From: Streptomyces capitiformicae
GTDB lineage: Bacteria > Actinomycetota > Actinomycetes > Streptomycetales > Streptomycetaceae
Direction of reading: 5' to 3'
DNA: 64,000 bases
NCBI RefSeq assembly: GCF_002214185.1
Contig: NZ_CP022161.1
Coordinates: 186,001 to 250,000, forward strand
Shown here: positions 41,536-50,882 of the stretch, piece after piece
How the letters are laid out: each line of letters begins with the position of its first letter
Position numbering within the stretch: the stretch's first letter is position 1
Notes under the pieces: model-generated
What the model saw: the letters and a program-made list of their open reading frames with translations, nothing else
Told to the model about the DNA's origin: nothing
Database searches by the model: none
Translations under genes and position numbers: made by a program

Positions 41536-42837
41536 TCACTCCTCGTCCCGCGCCAGCGCCAGCAACCGGTCGAGCACGCGCGGTCCGCCCGCCCGTACGC
41601 CGTCGTGTTCGAACTCGTCGGTGACCCAGGTGCGCAGGCCCTTGATCGAGCGGGCCGTCCGGAGCGAGTGAGCGGTGTCGACGTACATGTCGTCGTGGTA
41701 GATCGCGGCGGCGACCGGGACGTCGTTGGCAGCGAGGCGGGCCGGGTCGTACAGGGGTGCCCAGTCGGTACGGGCGGCCAGTTCCTCGGCGGTGTCGCGC
41801 AGGGGGCGCAGCGCCGGATCGGTGTCGAAGGTCCAGGGGTGGATGGACTCTCCGGTGAACAGCAGCGGCCCGTCCCCGGTGAGCGTCTTGGCGGCGTCGA
41901 ACTGCGGGAACTCGGCGCGCACCCGCTCGGCGGACCAGGCCGTGGGGCGCCCGCCCTGGCCGTAACAGGCCTCGTGGACGAGGGCGTAGAGGGGGTGTCC
42001 GGCGAACGACAGCAGGCTCTGGACCTCCTCCTGGAAGACGTCGGAGAGGGCGGGGCCATCGGGGGTGGTGACGAAGGCGTCCTCCAGCAGGAAGTGCAGC
42101 CGGTGGCTGCCGTCGCCGCGGCCGAGGAGGATGCCGAGGGACTGGAAGGCCTCGACGGTGAGCCGGTAGCCGCCGTTGAGGACGGGCTCGTGTTCGAGAA
42201 GGTACTCGGCGATCCGGCGGGCCCGCTCCACGTCCTGCGGGTAACGGGCGTAGTGCGCGGCGACCTTGCGTTCGATGCGCGGGTAGGCGGCGCGGTAGAC
42301 GTCGTCGGCGTGACCGTCCAGGGTCGGCAGGCCGCCGGTGATGACGGCGGCGCTCAGCCCCTCGGGCGCGGTGGAGAGGTAGGTGACCGTGCAGAAGCCG
42401 CCGAAGCTCTGTCCGAGGACGGTCCAGGGTGCGCCGCCGGTGACCTCGGGGCGGATGGCCTCGCAGTCGCGGACGATGGAGTCGGCGCGGAAGTGCGCGA
42501 GGTAGTCGGCCTGTTCACGGGGGCCGCCGCGCAGCGGAAGCGTCTGGCGGTTGGCGGGGGTGGAGGCACCGGTGCCGCGCTGGTCCAGCAACAGCACCCG
42601 GTACTCCTTCAGGGCCCGCTCCAGCCAGGCCTGACGGCCGATGAAACGGTTCGCTCCGAAGCCGGGGCCGCCCTGGAGGTAGACCAGCCAGGGCAGTTCG
42701 GCCTTCGCCTTGTCGCTCGCGACGACTTCCCGCGCGTAGAGCTCGATCCGCTCCCCCGCCGGGTCGTCGTGGTCGAGGGGGACGGTGAAGCGACGGTCGG
42801 TGAGCACGACACCGGGCTGCCGGTAACTGACGGACAA
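41536..42837 (-). CDS. Alpha/beta-hydrolase, proline iminopeptidase family (S33)
   Basis: 433 residues from TTG 42837, chosen because AAGGAG is 5 bp upstream; further upstream the frame is non-coding. The nucleophile motif is VLGQSFGGFCTVTYL (GQSFGG). The oxyanion strand is LPWLVYLQGGPGFGANRF, and the Asp/His region FTGESIHPW and YHDDMYVD. Family members release N-terminal proline or cleave small amides. The gene follows lacI by 55 bp in the same direction. Confidence 0.87.
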   Translation of the reverse strand: MSVSYRQPGVVLTDRRFTVPLDHDDPAGERIELYAREVVASDKAKAELPWLVYLQGGPGFGANRFIGRQAWLERALKEYRVLLLDQRGTGASTPANRQTLPLRGGPREQADYLAHFRADSIVRDCEAIRPEVTGGAPWTVLGQSFGGFCTVTYLSTAPEGLSAAVITGGLPTLDGHADDVYRAAYPRIERKVAAHYARYPQDVERARRIAEYLLEHEPVLNGGYRLTVEAFQSLGILLGRGDGSHRLHFLLEDAFVTTPDGPALSDVFQEEVQSLLSFAGHPLYALVHEACYGQGGRPTAWSAERVRAEFPQFDAAKTLTGDGPLLFTGESIHPWTFDTDPALRPLRDTAEELAARTDWAPLYDPARLAANDVPVAAAIYHDDMYVDTAHSLRTARSIKGLRTWVTDEFEHDGVRAGGPRVLDRLLALARDEE

Positions 42838-42892
42838 CAGGGCTCCTTGGACGTGCGGGTTCCGGGCCGTGGTCCAGTCCAGCACAGATTGC

Positions 42893-43918
42893 TCAGCGTG
42901 CCGAGAGGCTGGAGCGCCGTACGACCAACTCCGGCTGGAGCACGACCCGCCGGTGCTCGTGCCGGTCGGGCGCGGTCTCGGCCTCGGTCTCCTCCAGGAG
43001 CAGTTCGGCGGCGAGGGCACCCATGGTGACCGCGGGCTGCCGTACGGAGGTGAGGGGGACGGCGGCCGCGGCGGCGAACTCGATGTCGTCGTAGCCGACG
43101 ATGGCGAGGTCGTCCGGGACGCTCACGCCGGCCGCGTACATGGCCTGGAGCACGCCGAGGGCGAGCAGGTCGTTGGCGCAGAAGACGGCGGTCGGGCGGG
43201 CGGCGAGGCCGAGGAGGCGGGCACCCGCGTCACGGCCGGCGGCCACGTCGAGGCGCTCGGTGGGCAGTTCACGCAGGGCCTTTGGGCCGAGCCCCGCCTC
43301 GTGCAGGGCATTCAGAGCGCCCGTGCGGCGGTCGCGGACCTGGTTGAGGCCCGCCGGTCCGCTGACGTACGCGATGGAGCGGTGGCCGGCGTCGACCAGA
43401 TGCCGTACCGCGAGCGCGCCGCCCGCCACGTCGTCGACGGACACCGAGCACTCGGTGGTGCCCTCGGCGACCCGGTCGACGAGAACGAAGGGGATGCCGT
43501 GCCGGCGGAACGCCTCGATGTTGCGCCCGGTGGCGTCGGCGGGCGTGAGCAGGACGCCCCGCACCCGCTGCTCGGCGAAGAGCGACAGATACTCGGACTC
43601 CTCGCCCGCGCTCTGCGCGCTGTTGCAGACCATCACGCCGAGCCCGGCGTCGCGCGCGGCCCGCTCGGCACCGCGCGCGACGTCGACGAAGAAGGGGTTG
43701 CCCATGTCGAGCACGAGCAGCCCCATGATGCGGCTGCGCCCCGCCCGCAGCTGACGCGCCGACTCGCTGCGGACATAACCGAGGCGGTCGATCGCGGCCA
43801 GCACACGGGCGCGGGTCCCGGAGGCCACCGAATCCGGCCGGTTGATGACGTTGGACACCGTGCCGACGGAGACTCCGGCGGCCGCGGCGACGTCCTTGAT
43901 ACCCACCGACTGCGACAT
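42893..43918 (-). CDS. LacI-family regulator, probable rhamnose-locus repressor
   Basis: 341 residues from ATG 43918 (GGAGG upstream; the in-frame ATG 43957 gives an unneeded leader). The N-terminal LacI HTH is IKDVAAAAGVSVGTVSNVIN, with hinge SARQLRAGRSRIMGLLVLD. The periplasmic-binding-like ligand domain includes NPFFVDVARGAERAARDAGL, VLVDRVAEGT, IVGYDDIEFAAAAAVPLTSV. It is the only LacI gene beside the rhamnose genes. The two TGAAA-N2-TTTCA palindromes at 50.7-50.9 kb fit LacI operators, so control of the locus is inferred. Confidence 0.88.
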   Translation of the reverse strand: MSQSVGIKDVAAAAGVSVGTVSNVINRPDSVASGTRARVLAAIDRLGYVRSESARQLRAGRSRIMGLLVLDMGNPFFVDVARGAERAARDAGLGVMVCNSAQSAGEESEYLSLFAEQRVRGVLLTPADATGRNIEAFRRHGIPFVLVDRVAEGTTECSVSVDDVAGGALAVRHLVDAGHRSIAYVSGPAGLNQVRDRRTGALNALHEAGLGPKALRELPTERLDVAAGRDAGARLLGLAARPTAVFCANDLLALGVLQAMYAAGVSVPDDLAIVGYDDIEFAAAAAVPLTSVRQPAVTMGALAAELLLEETEAETAPDRHEHRRVVLQPELVVRRSSLSAR

Positions 43919-44032
43919 CGGACGGGGACCTCCAGGAAGGTACGGGACGGCGGGCATACGTTCACATTACCTGTGGCCATCACAGGAATGACCCGGTCAG
44001 GTGCAGGAACGCACGTTCCCGTCGTACGGGGA

Positions 44033-45457
44033 TCAGGCGGGCAGTGCGAAGTCGATGACGCGGAGCGCGGACGGCGTCGTACCGGTGGACTTCACCTGGT
44101 ACATGACCGACAGGACGTTGTCCTGGGCGATCCGCATCTCGTCGAAGACGACCTCACCGAAGGCGTTGAGCCCGGAGCCGTCGAAAAGGATCTTCCAGTC
44201 GGTGTGTCCGGAGGCCGCCGAGGCACCGGCGATCCGGCCGAACGGGAAGATCGCGTAGGCGTTGTCGTACTTGTCCATGACCAGCTTGGTGCGCTGGCTG
44301 GAGTTCAGCGCCACCGGTATCTCGGTCTTCGCCCAGGCGCCGGAGGAGCTCTTGCGGACGAGGAAGGCACGGCCGTTGGCGGTGCGGTCGGCGACGTAGT
44401 TCGTCGTGCACTGGCCGAAGCGGCCGGGGACGTAGCTGATGATGGCGTGCGGTCGGCCGGCGGAGTCGGTCCACTGGCTCTCCTGGTTCATCAGCGAGTG
44501 GTCGGGGTTGAGCGCGTCCACGACGAGGCCCGCGTCGGTGACGGAGACCTTGTCGGAGCCGCCGGTGGTGCCGACGACGGTGCCCGCGTTGTTGCGCCAG
44601 GTGCGGCCCAGGTCGTCCGAGTAGACGTAGCCCGTGTCGTGGTTGGTGATGCCGCCGCCGTTGCACATCACGGCGCCGTTCTGCTCACGCCACGTGAACA
44701 TGGCGTGCAGGCGCCCGTCGCGGTCGTAGTCGATGCCGTGCAGGTACATGTTGCGGGCCGTCGAGGAGCCGTGCTCGCTGGTGTAGGTGCCGGTGGAGGA
44801 CGTCCACTCGCCGAGGTTGGTCCAGGAGGTGCCGTTGTACTCGGCGATCGCGTTGCGGCCGTTGCCCGAGATGCCGGCGCGGTAGCTCAGCTGGAGCTTG
44901 CCGTCGGGCATCGAGATGAACTGCGGGTACGTGAACTGCGAGGTGAGCGCGAGCCCGTCCAGGGTGGACTGGGGGGCGCCGAAGCGACTCGTGGTCCAGC
45001 TCAGCCCGGCCGGGTTGTCCATCAGGCCGGCCACGGACTTGACGTAGGTGAAGCCGTCGCTGTGGGAGTCCATGTTGAGGTGCAGCCGGCCGTCGATCTT
45101 GGAGACGCCCATCGAGATCACGTTGTGGGAGTCATTGTAGCGCAGGGTGTGGCCGACCTTGACGGTGGACCAGGTGCTGGAGCCGCGGACGCGGCGGCCG
45201 ACGACGGCGTTGCGGTCGGCGGTGTACCAGACGGCGTACTGGTAGCCCTGGTAGGTCAGCAGCGCGTTCTTCTGGAACGCGTTGTTGTTGACCAGGCCGT
45301 CGTAGGACACGAAGAAGATGGCCTGGCTGTCGAGCAGCGTGTTGCCGGTCTGGGTGACGGAGGGGCCGGGGTCGGCGGCGCGGGCGGTGGCGGAGCCGAG
45401 TGCGGGGGTCACCACGGCACCGGCGAGTGCGGCGCCCAGCAGCGTACGTCTCTTCAT
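44033..45457 (-). CDS. Secreted BNR/sialidase-fold beta-propeller protein, possible rhamnosyl-glucuronan lyase
   Basis: 474 residues from ATG 45457. A Tat/Sec-like signal (MKRRTLLGAALAGAVVTPAL, GSATARA) is followed by a BNR-type propeller: FVSYDGLVNNNAFQKNALLT, YNDSHNVISMGVSKIDGRLH, FTYPQFISMPDGKLQLSYRA, YLHGIDYDRDGRLHAMFTWR. It lies in the rhamnose operon behind the importer and mutarotase. Members of this fold include polysaccharide lyases acting on L-rhamnosyl-glucuronate. A role releasing rhamnose from plant or algal glycan is inferred; no enzyme family is confirmed. Confidence 0.75.
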   Translation of the reverse strand: MKRRTLLGAALAGAVVTPALGSATARAADPGPSVTQTGNTLLDSQAIFFVSYDGLVNNNAFQKNALLTYQGYQYAVWYTADRNAVVGRRVRGSSTWSTVKVGHTLRYNDSHNVISMGVSKIDGRLHLNMDSHSDGFTYVKSVAGLMDNPAGLSWTTSRFGAPQSTLDGLALTSQFTYPQFISMPDGKLQLSYRAGISGNGRNAIAEYNGTSWTNLGEWTSSTGTYTSEHGSSTARNMYLHGIDYDRDGRLHAMFTWREQNGAVMCNGGGITNHDTGYVYSDDLGRTWRNNAGTVVGTTGGSDKVSVTDAGLVVDALNPDHSLMNQESQWTDSAGRPHAIISYVPGRFGQCTTNYVADRTANGRAFLVRKSSSGAWAKTEIPVALNSSQRTKLVMDKYDNAYAIFPFGRIAGASAASGHTDWKILFDGSGLNAFGEVVFDEMRIAQDNVLSVMYQVKSTGTTPSALRVIDFALPA

Positions 45458-45534
45458 CTCGGGGACTCCATTGTCGGGCGAGGTGGGGAACGGGGAGGGG
45501 GCGAGTCGTGTGTGACAAGGGCCTGTCCGGCGGA

Positions 45535-45855
45535 TCAGGCGAGGTGGAAGACCTCGGTGAGGGGCTTCATCGCCTCGTCGGGCCGGGCGCCGTCCAGCGA
45601 CTCGAAGAACGGCGCCATCTCCTTCTGCCAGCGGGCGTTGACCTCGGCGGCCTCCATGCCGGCTTGCGCCGCCTGGAAGTCCTCGGTCTCCAGGTAGCCG
45701 ACGAGCAGGCCGTCGTCGCGCAGGAAGAGGGAGTAGTTGTGCCAGCCGGTGGCCGAGAGCGCTTCGAGCATCTCCGGCCACACGGCGGCGTGCCGCTCGC
45801 GGTACTCGTCCATCCGGTCCTCACGGACCTTGAGCAGGAAACAGACGCGCTGCAT
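45535..45855 (-). CDS. rhaM: L-rhamnose mutarotase
   Basis: 106 residues, usual length. Conserved VCFLLKVREDRMDEYRERHA, AVWPEMLEALSATGWHNYSL and FLRDDGLLVGYLETEDF match RhaM. It interconverts alpha- and beta-L-rhamnopyranose so that the isomerase receives its preferred anomer. His22 in the RHAAVWP segment is the expected acid/base. It sits between the rhamnose-binding protein and the propeller protein in one minus-strand operon. Confidence 0.93.
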   Translation of the reverse strand: MQRVCFLLKVREDRMDEYRERHAAVWPEMLEALSATGWHNYSLFLRDDGLLVGYLETEDFQAAQAGMEAAEVNARWQKEMAPFFESLDGARPDEAMKPLTEVFHLA

Positions 45856-45896
45856 GAGGTACCGCTCCTCTGCGGGGTGTTGAAGGGGACTGACGA

Positions 45897-46979
45897 CTAG
45901 AAGTTGAACTGGTCGATGTTGTCCTTGTTGAAGACGGTCGGCTTGCCGAGGCTGATCACGCCGTCCTTGCCGATGGTGAACTCGCCCATGTCACCGGCGG
46001 TGAAGGTCTCGCCCTCCTGACCGGTGATCTGGCCGGAGACCAGCGCCACCGAGGTACGGGCGGCCAGCTCGCCGAGCTTCGCCGGGTCCCACAGCTCGAA
46101 CGCCTCGACGGTGCCGTTCTTGACGTACTTGCGCATGTCGTTCGGGGTGCCGAGGCCGGTCAGCTTGACCTTGCCCTTGTACTTGGAGCCCGACAGGTAC
46201 TGGGCGGCCGCCTTGATGCCGACCGTGGTCGGGGAGATGATCCCCTTCAGGTTCGGGTACTCCTGGAGCAGGCCCTGGGTCTGCTGGAAGGACTTCTGGG
46301 CGTCGTCGTCACCGTAGACGGTCTTGACGAGCTTGATGTCCTTGTACTTCGGGTCCTTGAGCTCGTCCATCATGAAGTCGATCCAGATGTTCTGGTTCGT
46401 CGCGGTCTGCGCGGCCGACAGGATCGCGATCTCGCCCTTGTAGCCGATCTGCTCGGCGAGCAGCTGGACCTCGGTGCGGCCCAGGTCCTCGGCGCCGGCC
46501 TGCGAGACGAAGGCGTTGCGGCACTCCGGCTTGGTGTCGGAGTCGTAGGTGACGACCTTGATGTCGTTGCTCATGGCCTGCTTGAGGGCGGTGCACAGGG
46601 CGCCCGGGTCCTGCGCCGAGACCGCCATCGCGTCGACCTGCTGCTGGGTGAGCGTGTTGACGTAGGAGACCTGGCCGGAGGTGTCCGTCGCGCTGGACGG
46701 GCCGACCTCCTTGTAGCTGGAGCCCAGCTCCTTCAGGGCCGCCTCGCCGCCCTTGTCGGCGGAGGTGAAGTACGGGTTGTTGACCTGCTTGGGCAGGAAG
46801 CCGACGGTCAGGCCCTTCTTCAGCTCGGCGTTCGGGTCGGCCTTGCCGGTGGCGCTCGCCGAGGCGGCGTCGCTCTTGACGTCCTCCTTGGTGGTGCCAC
46901 CACAGGCGGTGGCGGCGAGGGCGAAGGAGGTGACGGCGGCGAGGGCCGCACAGGAGCGGCGGAGGGTTGCCTTGCGCAT
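45897..46979 (-). CDS. rhaS: Rhamnose ABC transporter substrate-binding lipoprotein
   Basis: 360 residues with a lipoprotein signal (AALAAVTSFALAATACGG, lipobox ATAC). Typical type I sugar-binding protein (LTVGFLPKQVNNPYFTSADK, VDAMAVSAQDPGALCTALKQ, VVTYDSDTKPECRNAFVSQA, GIISPTTVGIKAAAQYL). Its company, mutarotase and rhamnose catabolic genes, assigns the ligand as L-rhamnose. It delivers sugar to the two permeases encoded upstream. Confidence 0.92.
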   Translation of the reverse strand: MRKATLRRSCAALAAVTSFALAATACGGTTKEDVKSDAASASATGKADPNAELKKGLTVGFLPKQVNNPYFTSADKGGEAALKELGSSYKEVGPSSATDTSGQVSYVNTLTQQQVDAMAVSAQDPGALCTALKQAMSNDIKVVTYDSDTKPECRNAFVSQAGAEDLGRTEVQLLAEQIGYKGEIAILSAAQTATNQNIWIDFMMDELKDPKYKDIKLVKTVYGDDDAQKSFQQTQGLLQEYPNLKGIISPTTVGIKAAAQYLSGSKYKGKVKLTGLGTPNDMRKYVKNGTVEAFELWDPAKLGELAARTSVALVSGQITGQEGETFTAGDMGEFTIGKDGVISLGKPTVFNKDNIDQFNF

Positions 46980-47047
46980 GAGGGTTCCTTTGTTGCGGAG
47001 GACGGGCGGGTGAGCGTGTACGAGGTCGGCGGTGGGGGCCCAGCCGT

Positions 47048-48079
47048 TCAGGAGGCTGGAGTGGGCGCCTTTGGCACCGGCGCTGAGGCCGCTCTACGGC
47101 CGGCTCTCGCGACGGAGATCTGACGTGCGGCCCGGGGGCCGAGCACGGAGAGGACGAGCAGGACGCCGGTGACGACGATCTGCGACTGGGCGGAGACATC
47201 CGAGAGGCTCATCACGTTCTGCAGCGTGCCCAGCAGGAAGACTCCCGCGATCGCGCCGCCGAGCGTGCCCTTGCCGCCGTCGAAGTCGATGCCACCGAGC
47301 AATACGGCGGCCACCACGGAGAGTTCGAGCCCCGTCGCGTTGTCGAAGCGGGCGCTGGCGTAGTGCAGGGCCCAGAAGATGCCGGTGAGGGATGCCATCA
47401 GACCGGTCACCGTGAACAGGACCAGCTTCTGTCGCTTGACGCGGATGCCGGAGAAGCGCGCGGCCTCCTCGCTGGCGCCGATCGCGTAGAGGGAGCGTCC
47501 GAACGGGGTGAGGTGCAGGGCCACCACGGCGATGACGAGCAGCACCAGGAAGGGGATGAAGGCCTGCGGGACGAAGCTGTCGCCGATCCGGCCGGCCGCG
47601 AAGTCCAGGTACTGCGTGGGGAAGTCGGTCACCGCGTCGGAGCCGAGCACGATCTGCGCGATGCCCCGGTAGGCGGCGAGGGTACCGATGGTGACGGCCA
47701 GGGAGGACAGGCCGAGCCGGGTGACCAGCAGGCCGTTGATCAGTCCGCAGACCACGCCGAGGAGCAGGCAGATCGGGATGATCGTCTCGATGGTCATGCC
47801 CTGGTTCCACAGGGCGCCCATCACCGCGCCGGACAGACCGGCGGTGGAGGCGACCGACAGATCGATCTCGCCGGAGACCACGAGCAGGGTCATCGGGAGG
47901 GCGATCAGCGCGATCGGCAGCGTGTTGCCGATGAGGAAGGACAGGTTGAGCGCGTTGCCGAAGCCGTCGACCGTACCGAAGGACAGCAGGAGCACGACGA
48001 TCAGGAGGGCGCCGACGGCTGAATCCCACCTTTTCAAGGCGGACCAGCGACCCACGCGCGACAGGGTGGAGTCAGCCAT
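47048..48079 (-). CDS. rhaQ: Rhamnose ABC transporter permease (RhaQ/RhaP type)
   Basis: 343 residues, about ten membrane helices, BPD_transp_2/RbsC family. The EAA-like loop LYAIGASEEAARFSGIRVKR and the segment LVVSGEIDLSVASTAGLSGA are typical. The start overlaps the preceding permease gene by 8 bp (48072-48079). It forms a permease heterodimer with the 48072-49112 product. Which is RhaP and which is RhaQ is by gene order only. Confidence 0.88.
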   Translation of the reverse strand: MADSTLSRVGRWSALKRWDSAVGALLIVVLLLSFGTVDGFGNALNLSFLIGNTLPIALIALPMTLLVVSGEIDLSVASTAGLSGAVMGALWNQGMTIETIIPICLLLGVVCGLINGLLVTRLGLSSLAVTIGTLAAYRGIAQIVLGSDAVTDFPTQYLDFAAGRIGDSFVPQAFIPFLVLLVIAVVALHLTPFGRSLYAIGASEEAARFSGIRVKRQKLVLFTVTGLMASLTGIFWALHYASARFDNATGLELSVVAAVLLGGIDFDGGKGTLGGAIAGVFLLGTLQNVMSLSDVSAQSQIVVTGVLLVLSVLGPRAARQISVARAGRRAASAPVPKAPTPAS

Positions 48080-49112
48080 GGCGGGCGTTCCTCTTCTTCA
48101 GGGCGGTCGCCACCCGCAGCGCGACCACGCGGTCCACGGCGATGGCGAGGATGAGCAGGATGCCGTTGATCGCCAGCACCCACACCGAGCTGACGCCGAG
48201 GGCGGGCAGCACGCTGTTGATGGAGGTCAGCAGCAGGGCGCCCAGAGCCGCCCCGTAGACGCTGCCGGAGCCGCCGGTGAAGACCACGCCGCCGACCACG
48301 ACCGCGCTGACGACGGTGAGTTCATAGCCGTTGCCGGTGCTGGAGTCGACGTTGCCGAACCGGGCCAGGTACAGCGCTCCGGCGAGGCCGGCGAGGGCAC
48401 CGCAGAAGGTGTAGGCGACCAGGATCCGCTTGCGGACCTGGATACCGGCGAGGCGGGCGGCCTCGGGGTTGGAGCCGAGCGCGTACAGCTCACGGCCGCT
48501 GCCGAAGTGCTTCAGGTAGTACGCCGTCGCCACCAGCACCGCCAGGGCGATCAGCGCCAGGTACGGCACCGCGGAGATACCGCCGGAGCCGAAGTCCACG
48601 AAGCCGTCGGGCAGGTCGGCCGCGGTGATCTGCCGGGAGCCGACCCAGATGGAGTCGATGCCCCGGATGATGTACAGCGTGCCGAGGGTGACCACGAGGG
48701 CGGGCACCTGGCCGAGGCTGACGAGCAGGCCGTTCAGCAGACCGAAGCCGATGCCCATCAGGACCGCGAGGGCCACGGCCACGACCGCGTTGCCGCCGCC
48801 CTGGAGATACGTACCGGCGGCGAAGGCGCTGATGCCGAGGGTGGAGCCGACCGACAGGTCGACGTTCCGGGTGATGACGACCAGTGACTGCCCTACGGCG
48901 ACGAGCACCAGGATGGTGGCGTTGAGCAGCAGGTCCTTGATGCCCTGCTCGGTGAGGAACTCGCTGTTGCCGAGCTGGGTGACGACGATCATCACCAGAA
49001 AGACGGCCAGGATGGCGAGTTCACGCATCTTGAAGACGCGGTCCACCAGCCGGGTGCCACTGGACTTGGGCACCTCGGCGACGGGGGTTTTCTCAGGGGT
49101 GGTCACCGTCAT
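48072..49112 (-). CDS. rhaP: Rhamnose ABC transporter permease (RhaP/RhaQ type)
   Basis: 346 residues, second RbsC-family permease ([60 protein letters not shown]). Starts in an ATGA overlap with the ATPase gene. Two different permeases, one fused ATPase and a lipoprotein make the usual CUT2 rhamnose importer set. Confidence 0.88.
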   Translation of the reverse strand: MTVTTPEKTPVAEVPKSSGTRLVDRVFKMRELAILAVFLVMIVVTQLGNSEFLTEQGIKDLLLNATILVLVAVGQSLVVITRNVDLSVGSTLGISAFAAGTYLQGGGNAVVAVALAVLMGIGFGLLNGLLVSLGQVPALVVTLGTLYIIRGIDSIWVGSRQITAADLPDGFVDFGSGGISAVPYLALIALAVLVATAYYLKHFGSGRELYALGSNPEAARLAGIQVRKRILVAYTFCGALAGLAGALYLARFGNVDSSTGNGYELTVVSAVVVGGVVFTGGSGSVYGAALGALLLTSINSVLPALGVSSVWVLAINGILLILAIAVDRVVALRVATALKKRNARHG

Positions 49113-50626
49113 GCGGCGGCCCTCCCGGTGGCTGCGGCCATCACGGTTTCCTCGGTGGCTTCGGAGCGAGGGATCTCGGCGGTCAGCCGGCCCTCGTGCA
49201 TCACGAGCACGCGGTCGGCCATGCCGAGGATCTCGGGCAGGTCGGAGGAGATCATCAGGACGGCGACGCCGTCGGCGGCGAGCTCACTCAGCAGCCGGTG
49301 CACCTCGGCCTTCGTACCGACGTCGATGCCTCGGGTGGGCTCGTCGACGATCAGCACCTTCGGCCCGGTGGCGAGCCATTTGGCGAGGACGACCTTCTGC
49401 TGGTTTCCGCCGGACAGGGCGTTGACGGTGTCGGCGATCCGGGCGTACTTGACCTGGAGCTTGACCGCCCAGTCGAGGGAGCGGCTGCGCTCGGCGCCGC
49501 GGTCCATGAGGCCGGCCTTCACCGTCGTACGCAGACCGGTCAGACCGATGTTCCGCTCGATGGACATGTCCATCACCAGGCCCTGGGCGCGGCGGTCCTC
49601 GGGGACCAGCGCGAGGCCGGCGGCCATGGCTGTGGAGGGGGCACCGTTCGTGAGTGCCTTCCCGTCGACGTCGACCTCACCCGCGTCCCAGCGGTCGATG
49701 CCGAAGACGGCCCGTGCCACCTCCGTACGACCGGCGCCGACGAGTCCGGCCAGGCCGACGATCTCGCCGCGCCGGACGTCGAAGGAGACATCGGTGAAGA
49801 CGCCCTCGCGGGTCAACCGGCGTACGCTCAGCGCGACTTCGCCCGGCTCGACCTCCTGCTTGGGGTAGAGCTCGTCGAGGTCGCGGCCGACCATGCGGCG
49901 GACGAGGTCGTCCTCGGTCATGCCGTCCAGGAGCTCGCTGGAGATCCAGGCGCCGTCCCGGAGTGTGGTCACCCGCTGGCAGATCTGGAAGATCTCCTCC
50001 AGCCGGTGCGAGATGAAGAGGACCGCCGAGCCCTGCTCGCGGAGGGTACGGACGACGCCGAAGAGGCGGGCGACCTCGCTGCCGGTGAGGGCGGCGGTCG
50101 GCTCGTCCATGATGAGGACGCGGGCGTCGAAGGAGAGCGCCTTGGCGATCTCGACGATCTGCTGGTCCGCGATGGAGAGGCCGCGCGCGGGGCGGTCGGG
50201 GTCGAGTTCGACGCCGAGCCGCTGCATCAGGGCGAGGGTGGCCGCGTGGGTGGCCTTGTGGTCGATACGGCCGAGGGCGCGCCGAGGCTGGCGGCCCATG
50301 AAGATGTTCTCGGCGATCGACAGGTCGGGGAAGAGCGTGGGCTCCTGGTAGATGACGGCGATGCCCGCGTCCCGGGCGTCGGCCGGACCGTGGAACACCG
50401 TGGGCTCACCATCGAGGAGCACCTGACCGGAGTCCGGTCGGTGCACCCCGGCGAGGGTCTTGATCAGGGTCGACTTGCCCGCGCCGTTCTCTCCCGCGAG
50501 GGCGTGCACCTCACCCGGGAACAGTTCGAAGGACACGTCCCGCAGGGCGCGTACGGCGCCGAAGGACTTGGAGATGCCCTTCAACGCGAGGACGGGGGCC
50601 GGACCCGTGTCGGACCGGTGGGTCAT
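49109..50626 (-). CDS. rhaT: Rhamnose ABC transporter ATP-binding protein (double ABC domain)
   Basis: 505 residues, two fused ABC domains as in RbsA. Domain 1 has Walker [17 protein letters not shown], the degenerate signature [16 protein letters not shown] and Walker [12 protein letters not shown]. Domain 2 has the degenerate Walker [17 protein letters not shown], signature [15 protein letters not shown] and [15 protein letters not shown] 50626 has GAGGAG upstream. First gene of the transport operon, driven from the divergent region containing LacI-type operators. Confidence 0.93.
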   Translation of the reverse strand: MTHRSDTGPAPVLALKGISKSFGAVRALRDVSFELFPGEVHALAGENGAGKSTLIKTLAGVHRPDSGQVLLDGEPTVFHGPADARDAGIAVIYQEPTLFPDLSIAENIFMGRQPRRALGRIDHKATHAATLALMQRLGVELDPDRPARGLSIADQQIVEIAKALSFDARVLIMDEPTAALTGSEVARLFGVVRTLREQGSAVLFISHRLEEIFQICQRVTTLRDGAWISSELLDGMTEDDLVRRMVGRDLDELYPKQEVEPGEVALSVRRLTREGVFTDVSFDVRRGEIVGLAGLVGAGRTEVARAVFGIDRWDAGEVDVDGKALTNGAPSTAMAAGLALVPEDRRAQGLVMDMSIERNIGLTGLRTTVKAGLMDRGAERSRSLDWAVKLQVKYARIADTVNALSGGNQQKVVLAKWLATGPKVLIVDEPTRGIDVGTKAEVHRLLSELAADGVAVLMISSDLPEILGMADRVLVMHEGRLTAEIPRSEATEETVMAAATGRAAA

Positions 50627-50677
50627 GAGGGCTCCTCGACGACGCCGGTGGCGGAAGGCAGGGCCCTCACTGCGTCG

Positions 50678-50689
50678 TGAAAGGTTTCA
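50678..50689. promoter_or_regulatory. LacI-type operator, transport side
   Basis: TGAAAGGTTTCA, inverted repeat TGAAA/TTTCA with a 2-bp centre. It lies downstream of the minus-strand promoter at 50704-50733 and 52 bp before the ATPase start. Confidence 0.7.
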
Positions 50690-50703
50690 ACTTGGTTGCC
50701 GGG

Positions 50704-50733
50704 ACGTTAGGCACCACACGCAGGTCACGTCAA
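50704..50733 (-). promoter_or_regulatory. Sigma70-like promoter for the rhamnose transport operon
   Basis: On the minus strand TTGACG (50733-50728) and TAACGT (50709-50704) are separated by 18 bp. The predicted start falls just upstream of the operator at 50678. Confidence 0.6.
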
Positions 50734-50807
50734 TGGGTTCCGGCCGAAATTTTTTCGATATGAGAGGGCGCAACAGTGTCGCGGAAAGCGCTATCGACCA
50801 GGGGGGG

Positions 50808-50836
50808 TTGACAGTCTGGCGAGTCGCTCATAGTTT
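50808..50836 (+). promoter_or_regulatory. Sigma70-like promoter for the rhamnose catabolic operon
   Basis: TTGACA (50808-50813), 17-bp spacer, TAGTTT (50831-50836). The expected start near 50843 touches the operator at 50844-50855. Confidence 0.7.
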
Positions 50837-50843
50837 CCCGTGC

Positions 50844-50855
50844 TGAATCGTTTCA
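50844..50855. promoter_or_regulatory. LacI-type operator, catabolic side
   Basis: TGAATCGTTTCA, same TGAA/TTCA palindrome as the site at 50678. It lies at the predicted transcription start of rhaI, so binding should block initiation. Confidence 0.7.
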
Positions 50856-50882
50856 GACATCGAAGCCGGTAGGAGCCCTGAC

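Noticed and set aside
42869..45697. 942-codon open frame on the plus strand
   Set aside because: Antisense to lacI and the propeller protein, low-complexity composition, no recognisable motif.
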